64,000 bases of DNA from positions 3,299,556-3,363,555 of the forward strand of contig NZ_KZ614146.1 of assembly GCF_002886185.1 (NCBI RefSeq). Reading direction: 5' to 3'. Made by a program: the position numbers and the translations under genes. The notes beneath the pieces are model-generated. The model saw only the letters and a list, made by a program, of their open reading frames with translations, made no database searches and had not been told where the DNA came from. The stretch is from Salipaludibacillus neizhouensis (GTDB lineage Bacteria > Bacillota > Bacilli > Bacillales > Salisediminibacteriaceae). This document shows, piece by piece, positions 23,966 through 32,354 of this stretch. The first letter of the stretch is position 1; the number at the start of each line of letters is the position of its first letter.

Positions 23966-26617
23966 TCAGTGAATTAACACTTTAGAACGAATCGTTGCTT
24001 GTGCAGCAGCTAATCGCGCTAACGGAACACGGTATGGCGAGCAGCTTACGTAATCCAGCCCTTTTTCAAAGCAAAACTCGATGGAACTCTTTTCTCCACC
24101 ATGTTCTCCGCAAATCCCTGTCTTTAATGCCGGCTTTGTTTTCCGACCAAGATTTACACCAGTTTCTATTAACTTTCCAACTCCATCTTGGTCCAATATC
24201 ATAAATGGGTTATCCGGTAATGTTTGTTCATCAATATAGTGCTGTAGAAATTTACTTTCTGCATCATCCCGACTGAATCCAAACGTAGTCTGCGTTAAAT
24301 CATTCGTTCCAAAGGAGAAGAAGTCTGCCTCTTCAGCAATTTGATCGGCAGTCAACGCTGCTCGTGGAATTTCTATCATCGTGCCTACAGTGTAATCTAC
24401 CTTTTTCCCTGTTTCATTTGCTACTAGCTCCGCTGCCTCATCCACAACTATGCGCATCAATTTCAATTCATTGACGTGCCCTACAAGTGGAATCATAATT
24501 TCAGGGGTGACATCAAATCCTTTTTCTAATTGTAATGCAGCCGCGTAAAAGATCGCCTTCGCTTGCATCATATAGATTTCCGGATAAACGACACCGAGAC
24601 GACAACCACGGTGACCAAGCATCGGGTTAAATTCATCTAACTGACGAATTTTACGAAGTAACAGTTCTTTCTCTGGTAACTCCTTCGATTGAGGATCCAT
24701 GATTTGAAGTTTCGTAACTTCTACAATGAGCTCTTCTTTATCAGGTAAAAATTCATGAAGCGGTGGGTCTAGCAATCGAATCGTTACGGGATGGCCATTC
24801 ATCACCTCGAAAATGTTTGAAAAATCTTCTTGCTGCATCGGCAGAAGTTTCGTTAAGGCTATCATCCGATCCTCGAAATTCTCGGCCAAAATCATTTCTT
24901 GAACGATTGGCACTCTTGCTGGATCCATAAACATGTGCTCTGTTCGGCAAAGCCCTATTCCTCCAGCACCAAATTCCAATGCTTTTCTTGCATCCGTTGG
25001 ATTATCCGCATTCGCTCGAACTCCTAGTGTTCGCTCGTCATCTGCCCAAGAAAGCAGCTCTTGGAACTCTTCAGATAATTGAGGATCAATCATCGAAACT
25101 TCGCCCAGCATGATTTCCCCGGTGCCACCATCAATCGTGATCGTATCTAAGTAGTGAACGACTGTATCACCGACATAGAATTCTTTTTTCTTAATATCAA
25201 TCCTTATCTGATCACAACCACAAATACACGCTTTTCCCATCCCGCGCGCTACGACAGCGGCGTGACTTGTCATCCCGCCACGACTCGTAACAACTGCTTG
25301 AGAAGACACGATACCGTGGATATCATCGGGCGTGGTTTCTGTACGAACAAGAATCACTTTTTTCCCATCTTTTGCTAAAAGCTCCGCATCATCGGAATCA
25401 AACACTACTTGCCCGGTAGCTGCTCCAGGAGATGCGGGCAACCCTTTGGCTAGCTGGTTTATTTCGATCGACTCGTCAATTCGTCGGTGTAAGAGCTGAT
25501 TTAATTGTTCGGGATCTACCCGAAGGAGCGCTTCTTGTTTTGTAATGATTCCTTCCTTCACCATCTCGACAGCAATTCGGATAGCTGATTGCGCTGTTCG
25601 TTTGCCATTCCGTGTTTGTAGGATAAATAAATTCCCTCGTTCTACCGTGAATTCAATATCCTGCATATCTCCATAATGACTTTCCAGTCGATTGCATGTT
25701 TCTACAAACTGTTGAAAAACAGCAGGCATATTTTCCTCTAACGTTTGAATCGGTTGCGGGGTTCGAATTCCTGCAACAACATCTTCGCCTTGTGCATTTA
25801 TTAAATACTCCCCGTAAAGAATCGATTCCCCAGTAGAAGGATCTCTTGTAAAGGCAACGCCCGTGCCGGAATCATCTCCCATATTGCCAAAAACCATGCT
25901 CTGAATATTTACAGCCGTACCGAGATGTTTGGGAATTTTATTCAAGGTTCGATAAATAATTGCCCTTTGGTTATTCCACGAATCAAACACGGATTCAATC
26001 GCAAGAAAAAGCTGTTCTTTTGGATCCTGCGGAAATAATCTCTTCGTATGACTTTTGACAATTTCTTTGTAACCTACGATGACTTCTTTCCAGTCTCCTG
26101 CCGTTAATTCCGGATCCGTGGCATAATCCTTCTTCTCTCGAAAATCTTCAAGAAATCGCTCGAAAAAGTAAGCATCCACGTCCAGCACGACATCGCTGAA
26201 CATTTGAATAAACCTGCGGTAGGAATCAAAAGCAAATCGAGGATTATTTGTTAATCCAGCAATAGCCTCAACCGTGTCATCATTCATACCTAAATTCAAC
26301 ACTGTATCCATCATCCCTGGCATGGAAAATACCGAACCTGACCTCACTGAAACGAGCAAAGGGTTCGATACATCCCCGAGCTTTTTCCCTGTCACCGACT
26401 CTAAATGGTGCAGGGATTCAAGTACTTCGTGCTCCAAGTCATCCGTTACTTTCTTGTCAGAGTCGTGATAAGCGTTACATGCTCGAGTCGAAATCGTAAA
26501 TCCGTATGGAACCGGTAAACCAATGCGCGTCATTTCCGCTAAGTTAGCTCCTTTTCCACCTAAAGTTTCCTTCATACCACTTTTACCTTCATCAAACATA
26601 TAAACTAACTTATCCAT
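23966..26617 (-). CDS. ppdK: Pyruvate, phosphate dikinase
   Basis: The 883-aa protein has the three PPDK domains. The N-terminal ATP-grasp starts at GGKGANLAEMTRIGLPVPYG. The phosphohistidine domain contains GGMTSHAAVVARGMGKACIC, with the catalytic His and the regulatory Thr two residues before it. The C-terminal PEP/pyruvate TIM barrel holds GICGEHGGEKSSI. It interconverts ATP, Pi and pyruvate with AMP, PPi and PEP in the cytoplasm. The regulatory protein gene is directly upstream with a 2-base gap, so the pair is co-transcribed and a CcpN-like site precedes it, pointing to a gluconeogenic role. Confidence 0.96.
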   Translation of the reverse strand: MDKLVYMFDEGKSGMKETLGGKGANLAEMTRIGLPVPYGFTISTRACNAYHDSDKKVTDDLEHEVLESLHHLESVTGKKLGDVSNPLLVSVRSGSVFSMPGMMDTVLNLGMNDDTVEAIAGLTNNPRFAFDSYRRFIQMFSDVVLDVDAYFFERFLEDFREKKDYATDPELTAGDWKEVIVGYKEIVKSHTKRLFPQDPKEQLFLAIESVFDSWNNQRAIIYRTLNKIPKHLGTAVNIQSMVFGNMGDDSGTGVAFTRDPSTGESILYGEYLINAQGEDVVAGIRTPQPIQTLEENMPAVFQQFVETCNRLESHYGDMQDIEFTVERGNLFILQTRNGKRTAQSAIRIAVEMVKEGIITKQEALLRVDPEQLNQLLHRRIDESIEINQLAKGLPASPGAATGQVVFDSDDAELLAKDGKKVILVRTETTPDDIHGIVSSQAVVTSRGGMTSHAAVVARGMGKACICGCDQIRIDIKKKEFYVGDTVVHYLDTITIDGGTGEIMLGEVSMIDPQLSEEFQELLSWADDERTLGVRANADNPTDARKALEFGAGGIGLCRTEHMFMDPARVPIVQEMILAENFEDRMIALTKLLPMQQEDFSNIFEVMNGHPVTIRLLDPPLHEFLPDKEELIVEVTKLQIMDPQSKELPEKELLLRKIRQLDEFNPMLGHRGCRLGVVYPEIYMMQAKAIFYAAALQLEKGFDVTPEIMIPLVGHVNELKLMRIVVDEAAELVANETGKKVDYTVGTMIEIPRAALTADQIAEEADFFSFGTNDLTQTTFGFSRDDAESKFLQHYIDEQTLPDNPFMILDQDGVGKLIETGVNLGRKTKPALKTGICGEHGGEKSSIEFCFEKGLDYVSCSPYRVPLARLAAAQATIRSKVLIH

Positions 26618-26619
26618 CG

Positions 26620-27435
26620 CTAGGTTCCCCTCTCCATTTTCAGTACTTCCATAATATAGTTAGCTGTTTCTTCGACAGCTTTATTAGAAACATTTATCAC
26701 CGGGCATCCAACCCGTTTAATGATTTTATCTGCATACTCTAGTTCTTCAACAATTCGTTCCAGTCTTGCATAAGTCGCTCCTGAAGTTAATCCCATTGCT
26801 CTAAGTCGTTCTTTACGAATTTCATTTAATTTATCCGGAGTGATTACAAGTCCAACGCAACGGTTACTAGGCAACTGAAAAAGCTCCTCTGGTGGAGCAA
26901 CTTCTGGCACTAGCGGGATATTCGCCACCTTGAATCTTTTATGAGCTAAATACATAGATAGAGGAGTCTTAGATGTTCTCGACACACCGATGATCACTAA
27001 ATCTGCTTTTAATATCCCCCTCGCATCTCTGGCATCATCATATTTCACGGCAAACTCAATGGCTGCGACTCTTTGAAAATAGTCATCATCCAGTTTTCTG
27101 ATTCTCCCAGCCTCATGAGCCGGTTGCTTACCAAATGATTGACTTATCGCATTTGTCAACGGATTTAGCAGATCTACTGTTTTTATATTTTCTTCTGCTG
27201 CCCGACGATCTAAATATTCCTTTAATTCATCAATCACAATCGTATAAGCGAGAATGGATTGGTACTCCTTCGCCTCCATGATCACTTCCTCAATATCCTT
27301 TACACCGTTCACATAAGGATTCCGGTGAAACTCGACATCCGTTAAAGAAAATTGACTAGTGACAGCGTTTACAACGTGTTCTGCTGTTTCTCCTACTGAA
27401 TCTGATAGAATGAATATCCTTTTTTTCCTGCCCAT
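26620..27435 (-). CDS. PPDK regulatory protein (bifunctional kinase/pyrophosphorylase, YqfL family)
   Basis: The 271-aa DUF299 protein begins KRIFILSDSVGETAEHVVNA and contains the P-loop-like IIGVSRTSKTPLSMYLAHK with ANIPLVPEVAPP. These proteins phosphorylate with ADP, and dephosphorylate with Pi, the threonine next to the catalytic histidine of their PEP-forming partner. Here ppdK is the next gene, so PPDK is the natural target; in B. subtilis, which lacks PPDK, the homologue is YqfL. Confidence 0.93.
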   Translation of the reverse strand: MGRKKRIFILSDSVGETAEHVVNAVTSQFSLTDVEFHRNPYVNGVKDIEEVIMEAKEYQSILAYTIVIDELKEYLDRRAAEENIKTVDLLNPLTNAISQSFGKQPAHEAGRIRKLDDDYFQRVAAIEFAVKYDDARDARGILKADLVIIGVSRTSKTPLSMYLAHKRFKVANIPLVPEVAPPEELFQLPSNRCVGLVITPDKLNEIRKERLRAMGLTSGATYARLERIVEELEYADKIIKRVGCPVINVSNKAVEETANYIMEVLKMERGT

Positions 27436-27482
27436 TACTCACCCACTCTCGTTTTCTAGTATCATTGATGAGGATATCTCCA

Positions 27483-27537
27483 TTCAATTAGTGTATACTA
27501 TATTTACTAATTTAAAATATAGTATAACACATTGAAT
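27483..27537 (-). promoter_or_regulatory. Extended dyad with CcpN-like operator
   Basis: TTCAATTAGTGTATACTATA pairs, with gaps, with the arm TATAGTATAACACATTGAA about 8 bases further on. On the minus strand TGTGTTATACT (27531-27521) fits TRTGHYATAYW, which I recall as the CcpN consensus, at every position. The other arm is one base short of it. CcpN represses gluconeogenic genes in B. subtilis. Confidence 0.5.
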
Positions 27538-27808
27538 TCAGAATTAAATATAATATTCCGATTTTTATGATTAGTATTTAAAACCCTTCACCATACTGGT
27601 TATATGCCTCTCTGTAAATGTACTCATTTAACTATTAAAAAAGAAGTGATTCCGTTAGTATTTATAATAGATAGTTCCTTCACTCCTTTAAATCTATCTT
27701 TAGGTGGAAACTCTACTAGGGGATCTTTATAATGAAGTTCAGATTGAGAAAACCAAGTATAGTATAAAGCGCTCAGTAAAAGCTCGAACAACTGGCAGCC
27801 TAAAGTGA

Positions 27809-27913
27809 AAAGCAAAAAAAGCCCTCGTTCCCGGGTACGGGAAAAAAGGCATGGGGTGGGTGAAAAAACCAGAAAAAGCAGCGTACAATAAAGTTTATAA
27901 GAAAAACGCGTAG
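27809..27913 (+). pseudogene. Orphan C-terminal coding fragment, cut by repeat A copy 3
   Basis: A 34-codon frame preceded by a stop and lacking a start encodes LVPGYGKKGMGWVKKPEKAA followed by YNKVYKK, a protein-like basic sequence. The last codons belong to the left end of repeat A (from 27898). It looks like the remnant of a gene into which the repeat inserted. I do not recognise the parent family. Confidence 0.3.
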
Positions 27914-28050
27914 CGTCTTTTATTAAATACAGCGTTATCTTTCGCCACCCCGAGTAGCACCTACGTAATGTGTGTAGGTGCTACTCGAAAGGAGGTGGGT
28001 TTCCCTTGACACGCGTGGCGTAAAGATAGCTGTCAACTTGCACATTCTTA
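27898..28050. repeat. Structured repeat A, copy 3 (alternative central hairpin)
   Basis: The left end is TAAGAAAAACGCGTAGCGTC and the right end CACATTCTTA. The terminator-like hairpin is ACGC-GTA-GCGT instead of ACGGC-ATA-GCCGT. The outer stem is TATCTTTCGCCAC with GTGGCGTAAAGATA. The centre is the GAGTAGCACCTAC / GTAGGTGCTACTC hairpin, as in copy 2. Confidence 0.85.
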
Positions 28051-28145
28051 TCTATCAGAAAAACCTCATTCAGCTTTTGGGACTTCCTTAAGAAACTTAA
28101 GTAAGGCTAGTTTTAATTCCAATAATTTTCTATTTCAACTGTTTT

Positions 28146-28898
28146 TTAGCCGTATATCGTTTTTAATGCATGATCGTCTACGTCCTGAGGTGACCCATCA
28201 AAAACAAGTCGTCCTTCTGCTAAACCAATGATGCGGTCACAATATTCCAATGCAAGTTCTACATTATGCAAATTAATAAGTGTCGTCATATTTTCTGTGT
28301 CATGGACGTCACGAATTAACTGCATTACTTCTTTAGAAGTGGTTGGATCTAAACTCGACACTGGCTCGTCTCCTAAAATTAATTTAGGTTTTTGCATAAT
28401 CATCCTGGCAATTGCTACGCGCTGTTGCTGTCCACCACTCAATTGATCCACTCGTTTATGAGCCATATGGTCAATACCAACTCGTTCCAAGGCACGCATT
28501 GCTCGTTCTCTTTCTTCTGCTGTAATCAAACCAAGCATATTCTTCCACCTTGGCCGATAGCCAAACCCACCCATCACACAGTTTTTATGTGCGCTGAGCC
28601 GAGGTACAAGATTAAATTGTTGAAAAATCATCCCAATTTCACGTCTTGTTATACAGAGTTGGTCTTTATTCATTGTCGTCATCTCTTTATCTAACCATAT
28701 CACCTTTCCATGACTTGGTCTGACTAATTGATTAATACACCGAATAAATGTAGATTTCCCAGCTCCGCTTCGTCCCAATACACCAACAAATTCTCCTTGT
28801 AGGATAGATAAGTTAATACTATCAAGTGCCTGTTCTTTTTTACCTTTATTCCCTTTACTTTTATAGATCATCGAAACATCTTGTAGTGTTAATACCAT
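28146..28898 (-). CDS. phnC: Phosphonate/phosphite-type ABC transporter ATP-binding protein
   Basis: The 250-aa protein has Walker A (GVLGRSGAGKSTFIRCINQL), the PhnC-typical EIGMIFQQFNLVPRLSAHKN, signature LSGGQQQRVAIARM and Walker B LILGDEPVSSLDP. It energises uptake through the adjacent permease. The ATG at 28898 was chosen because AGGAGG lies eight bases upstream. It is last in the phnD-phnE-phnC series. No C-P lyase genes are nearby, so the ligand may be phosphonate, phosphite or phosphate. Confidence 0.92.
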   Translation of the reverse strand: MVLTLQDVSMIYKSKGNKGKKEQALDSINLSILQGEFVGVLGRSGAGKSTFIRCINQLVRPSHGKVIWLDKEMTTMNKDQLCITRREIGMIFQQFNLVPRLSAHKNCVMGGFGYRPRWKNMLGLITAEERERAMRALERVGIDHMAHKRVDQLSGGQQQRVAIARMIMQKPKLILGDEPVSSLDPTTSKEVMQLIRDVHDTENMTTLINLHNVELALEYCDRIIGLAEGRLVFDGSPQDVDDHALKTIYG

Positions 28899-28910
28899 GA
28901 CTTGCACCTC

Positions 28911-29657
28911 CTAAATCACCCGATTTCGCACATAGCTGCCTAACATGTCAACAAAAACAACCAGACCCATAATAAACAGTACGTACAAACTAACATTGTC
29001 ATATCTAAAGGTTTGGAAATCATTAAACAACAGCTGTCCTATTCCTCCTGCTCCAATAAACCCTAGGATTAGAGAGGTTCGAATAGCAACTTCAAAACGG
29101 TAAAAGTAATGAGATAGCACGTTAGGGATAATTTGCGGCAGAACACCATAAAGTGCAACCATGCTTTTACACAGTCCCATTGACTGAACAGCTTCTTGCG
29201 GTCCTTTATCCGCCGACTCAATGAGCTCTGCAATAAGTTTTCCAAGCACGCCAACGTTGTGAATAAAAATAGCTAGAACAGCCGCGTATGGTCCTAATCC
29301 GATTAACACAACAAAAAAGAGACCTAACACAATATCAGGAACAGACCGAAGAAAACTGAGCATGCTTCTTACCGTGTGGTATACATACCCATTTGGTGAC
29401 GTATTATTTGCAGCTAAAAAGCTGATCGGAATCGCCACTAGCAAAGCTAGAATTGTTCCTAAAAAAGCGACTTGTAACGTAATCAGACTAGCACTTAAGG
29501 CTACATTAGTTCTATCCCAATTAGGTGGGAAAAATCGTTCTGAGAAGGCCACAAAATTATCTAATGGGATTGGCCTGACTCCTGTTCCAATAGAACTCCA
29601 AATGACGATCCCAAATATAAAGACAGTTATTAAAATATTCTTTTTATTAAACCACAT
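28911..29657 (-). CDS. phnE: Phosphonate-type ABC transporter permease
   Basis: The 248-aa protein has six hydrophobic helices and the binding-protein-dependent permease loop (GPQEAVQSMGLCKSMVALYG with the following LPQIIPNVLSHYFYRFE). These are characteristic of PhnE, with AIRTSLILGFIGAGGIGQLL near the end. Only one permease gene is present, so it would act as a homodimer. It is 12 bases upstream of the phnC start. Confidence 0.92.
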   Translation of the reverse strand: MWFNKKNILITVFIFGIVIWSSIGTGVRPIPLDNFVAFSERFFPPNWDRTNVALSASLITLQVAFLGTILALLVAIPISFLAANNTSPNGYVYHTVRSMLSFLRSVPDIVLGLFFVVLIGLGPYAAVLAIFIHNVGVLGKLIAELIESADKGPQEAVQSMGLCKSMVALYGVLPQIIPNVLSHYFYRFEVAIRTSLILGFIGAGGIGQLLFNDFQTFRYDNVSLYVLFIMGLVVFVDMLGSYVRNRVI

Positions 29658-29704
29658 AAGTACGTCACCACTATTCCTTTGACCTAAAGTATTTTATCTA
29701 TTCT

Positions 29705-30589
29705 TTACTCAGCGTCAATTTCGCCTTCTTCAATCATGATGTCACGAATTAATTGATAGTCCTCATCTGTAGCTTCGGTAAATCCAGTTGCTGCAAATCC
29801 TTCTAATACCACTTCATTATCCATGTTTAAAAATGTTTCTTTAATCAATTCAACCGTTTCATCATCTACGTCAGGTGATACCGACCACGGATATTGAAAT
29901 AAAGCTTCGGATTGCCAAATTACTTTCGTTTCAGATTCATCAAGAGTTCCTTGCTCAATAAGCGAGTTGTAAAAAGCACTATCAATTGCTCCAGCGTCCA
30001 CTTGATTACTTTCTACTTGCTCTCCGGTTATATCATGAGATCCAGAAAAACTAACAACATCAAACTCATATTCTTCTTCATTTGTGTAAACACCACGATC
30101 ACTTAATTCCTTACCGGGAACGAGAGAACCGGATGTAGAAGAAACAGAACCAAAAGCAAAGGATCGTTCTTCCACGTTTTCCAAGAATTCATCCAATGTA
30201 TCCCATGGATTGTCCGCGTGAGTAATAATATAGGAATAGTAAGACGCTTCACCGTCAATGAGCTGTGTAATAATTGCTTCTGCTCCTGATTCATCATTTG
30301 CACTTACATACGTTCTCGGTCCTAAGTAAGCCATTTGAATATGTCCGTAGTTCAAGCCTTCCACAACACCATTATAATTTGGATAAACCTCTATTTCGAC
30401 GTCCTGAGGAAGGGCTTCATCTAATTCACCTTCTAATTCTTCTACTGCTTCAAGAAACTCATCACCCGATAATGCTGGGATGACGCCTACATGAAACGTT
30501 TCTCCAGCTTGTTCTTCCTCATTTTCGCTACATCCTGCTAGTATTGCCACTAAAGTGGCCGTAATCAATCCTTTAGTAATTAGTTTCAT
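29705..30589 (-). CDS. phnD: Phosphonate-type ABC transporter substrate-binding lipoprotein
   Basis: The 294-aa precursor has a lipoprotein signal (LVAILAGC, Cys20) and PhnD-family features: GVIPALSGDEFLEAVEELEG, EVYPNYNGVVEGLNYGHIQM with AYLGPRTYV, SFAFGSVSSTSGSLVPGKEL and VESNQVDAGAIDSAFYN. It captures the ligand outside the membrane. The family cannot be resolved further by eye between phosphonate and phosphite. Confidence 0.9.
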   Translation of the reverse strand: MKLITKGLITATLVAILAGCSENEEEQAGETFHVGVIPALSGDEFLEAVEELEGELDEALPQDVEIEVYPNYNGVVEGLNYGHIQMAYLGPRTYVSANDESGAEAIITQLIDGEASYYSYIITHADNPWDTLDEFLENVEERSFAFGSVSSTSGSLVPGKELSDRGVYTNEEEYEFDVVSFSGSHDITGEQVESNQVDAGAIDSAFYNSLIEQGTLDESETKVIWQSEALFQYPWSVSPDVDDETVELIKETFLNMDNEVVLEGFAATGFTEATDEDYQLIRDIMIEEGEIDAE

Positions 30590-30628
30590 TTTATTTCCCC
30601 CAAAATTGTTTATTTAACTTCTACTATG

Positions 30629-31657
30629 TCAAGATTCATTCAAACCTCTAAAAATTGACAGATAGTCTGTTGTCTCTTGCTCAACGGTCCGTTCATGTTG
30701 AAAATAAGCTTGTGCTCTTTCTGTCATACGTTTTGTCTCCAAAGGATTTTTCCTAATACGGTTGATAAGCTCTGGAAAATCAGAAGGATATTGATATATG
30801 TATCCTGTTTTGCCATGTTTGATTAACTCACTGTTGCCGGCATTATTTCTTGCAATTACGGGGATACCCAGTGCCATCGCCTCGCAAAGTGCCGTGGATT
30901 GTCCTTCTTCTTTGGACGTATTAATCACAACATCAGCCTCTGCATATACATTGCCCATCTCGTCAAACGGAACTGTCGAATGATATTCCAAAAAAGAATA
31001 GTAATCACAAGCGGCTAATACTTCCCGCTCCACATCTTTATCAAGTGGTTCGCCAATCACCTTTACTTTCAAAAAGGGTATCTGCTTGTCCAGGTCTTTC
31101 CAAGCATCTAATAGATGTAATACATCTTTAATCGGTCTTAAGCCTGCCGGAAGTAAAATCTCAAACTTTTCATCTTTGTTAGATCCTTGATCTGTTCTCT
31201 TTGGAGGAATAACAGCCTGCGGAACAACCTTTACTTTTCCTTCCCAATCCGGGTTGACCTCAACTACCATTTTTCGTGCTTCCTCACTAAAACAAACGAC
31301 TGCCGTTGATTGGTTAACAAGATTCACAGTTGTTTCATTCCACCCTTTTTCAGCGAGGTCTACATGCACATCTGTTCCACCCATTGTTAATATAAAAGGC
31401 TTATTATAATCAAAGTTGCATTTCTGTTCATCAACCCACTTAGCAAATCTCGTAATGTGTAAAATATGCACCCAAGTACTCTCCCGGAGTATCTCCTCGA
31501 ACTGCTTTCAGGTGCCTCCTTCATTATAGGCAAAAGATCGGACAGGGTAGCCCCTTTTCTCATAACCTTCTTTTATTCGACGAGTTGTTGTCACGTTACC
31601 CCGTCCTGCTTTGTCAAACGGTGTTACAAAAGCAATAACGTTTCCGTTATCCATCAT
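30629..31657 (-). pseudogene. Glycosyltransferase family 4 gene interrupted by an in-frame TGA
   Basis: From ATGATG at 31657 the frame reads NGNVIAFVTPFDKAGRGNVT and RRIKEGYEKRGYPVRSFAYN, meets TGA at 31508-31510, and continues in the same phase to 30629. The downstream 280 residues have GT4/GT-B features: ILLPAGLRPIKDVLHLLDAW, VYAEADVVINTSKEEGQSTA and LCEAMALGIPVIARNNAGNS. Full length would be about 342 residues. The stop near codon 50 means either a nonsense mutation or restart downstream (GTG at 31471). It lies directly upstream of phnD on the same strand. Confidence 0.7.
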
Positions 31658-32024
31658 ACCCTACCCCTTTCAAACTTTCATATATATTGCTCAGTTAAGA
31701 AAAACCGCATAGCCGTCTTTTGTTAAATACAGCGTCTGATTCCGCCGCCATCTTTTAAGTATCGAGGGTGGGTTTCCCTTGATATGTGCGGCGTGAAGGT
31801 AGCTCCTAATTTCATAAATTCTTAACTGAGCGCAATCTTTTCACGGTTGTACCTTTTATATTTTGACCTATGTATGCAATATAATCCACTAGATCGGCTT
31901 ACTATTTGCTTATACAGTTAGTTTTCCACTAATGACCATCCTTTAAAACATGTAAAAACGCCCAGAGAACTTCTCAGAGCGTTTCATCAATACGGTTATT
32001 TTTTTATAAATGCCTAATATCTCT
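31658..32024. other. 367-bp intergenic region containing repeat A copy 4
   Basis: Repeat A occupies 31689-31831. The remaining 190 bases are AT-rich. AAACGCCCAGAGAACTTCTC followed by AGAGCGTTT (31956-31984) forms a hairpin, AAACGCtC-type arms around GAGAAGTTCTC, that could terminate the 32025-32309 gene on the minus strand. Confidence 0.5.
31689..31831. repeat. Structured repeat A, copy 4, with extended terminal inverted repeats
   Basis: GCTCAGTTAAGAA at the left and TTCTTAACTGAGC at the right form a perfect 13-bp terminal inverted repeat. Inside are ACCGC-ATA-GCCGT, the CCGCCGCC/GCGGCG outer stem and the AGTATCGAGGG-TGGGTTT-CCCTTGATAT central hairpin (two G-U pairs). Confidence 0.85.
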
Positions 32025-32309
32025 CTAGATATTTGAGCAGTTCTTATAGTTAGTGCAATAATTCTTATCAATTTTCTTAAACACTTGTTGTCGATCCTCA
32101 TTATTGCATGACAAACTGGAAATCAACTGATATCTGGCATTAAAGTAATTCACCCATATATCCCAAAGTTTCTCTCTCGTCATTTCAAGATCGTATTCCA
32201 ATGAATTCTCTTGTAAAATCCATTCGATCTCTTCACGGGGAGGAGTATCCTTCGAACTTAATTTCTGTAAAGGCTTATATCTCGATCTTTGTTGCCTCAA
32301 AAGACTCAC
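32025..32309 (-). CDS. Small hypothetical protein downstream of the XRE regulator
   Basis: The 94-aa product is charged and mostly helical by composition (EEIEWILQENSLEYDLEMTR, EKLWDIWVNYFNARYQLISS). It has cysteines near the C-terminus (CNNE, YCTNYKNC). A GTG start has AAGGA upstream. It follows the XRE gene by 45 bases on the same strand, so co-transcription is likely. Function unknown. Confidence 0.5.
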   Translation of the reverse strand: MSLLRQQRSRYKPLQKLSSKDTPPREEIEWILQENSLEYDLEMTREKLWDIWVNYFNARYQLISSLSCNNEDRQQVFKKIDKNYCTNYKNCSNI

Positions 32310-32354
32310 CTCAATCCTTAATAATTGCAGAATAAATGTTAGACCACAAACTTT

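Larger units (their letters stand above)
27436..28145. other. 710-bp intergenic region with operator, gene fragment and repeat
   Basis: In order it holds a long dyad upstream of the PPDK-regulator gene, an AT-rich stretch, a short orphan coding fragment and copy 3 of repeat A. An open minus-strand frame at 27624-27815 has no ribosome binding site and I do not call it a gene. Confidence 0.5.

Noticed and set aside
24753-26468. Several 60-75-codon frames antisense to or out of phase with ppdK
   Set aside because: They are shadows of a strongly coding gene and have no independent support.
27624-27815. 63-codon minus-strand frame downstream of the CcpN-like dyad
   Set aside because: No Shine-Dalgarno sequence and no recognisable domain; it overlaps the orphan fragment read on the other strand.
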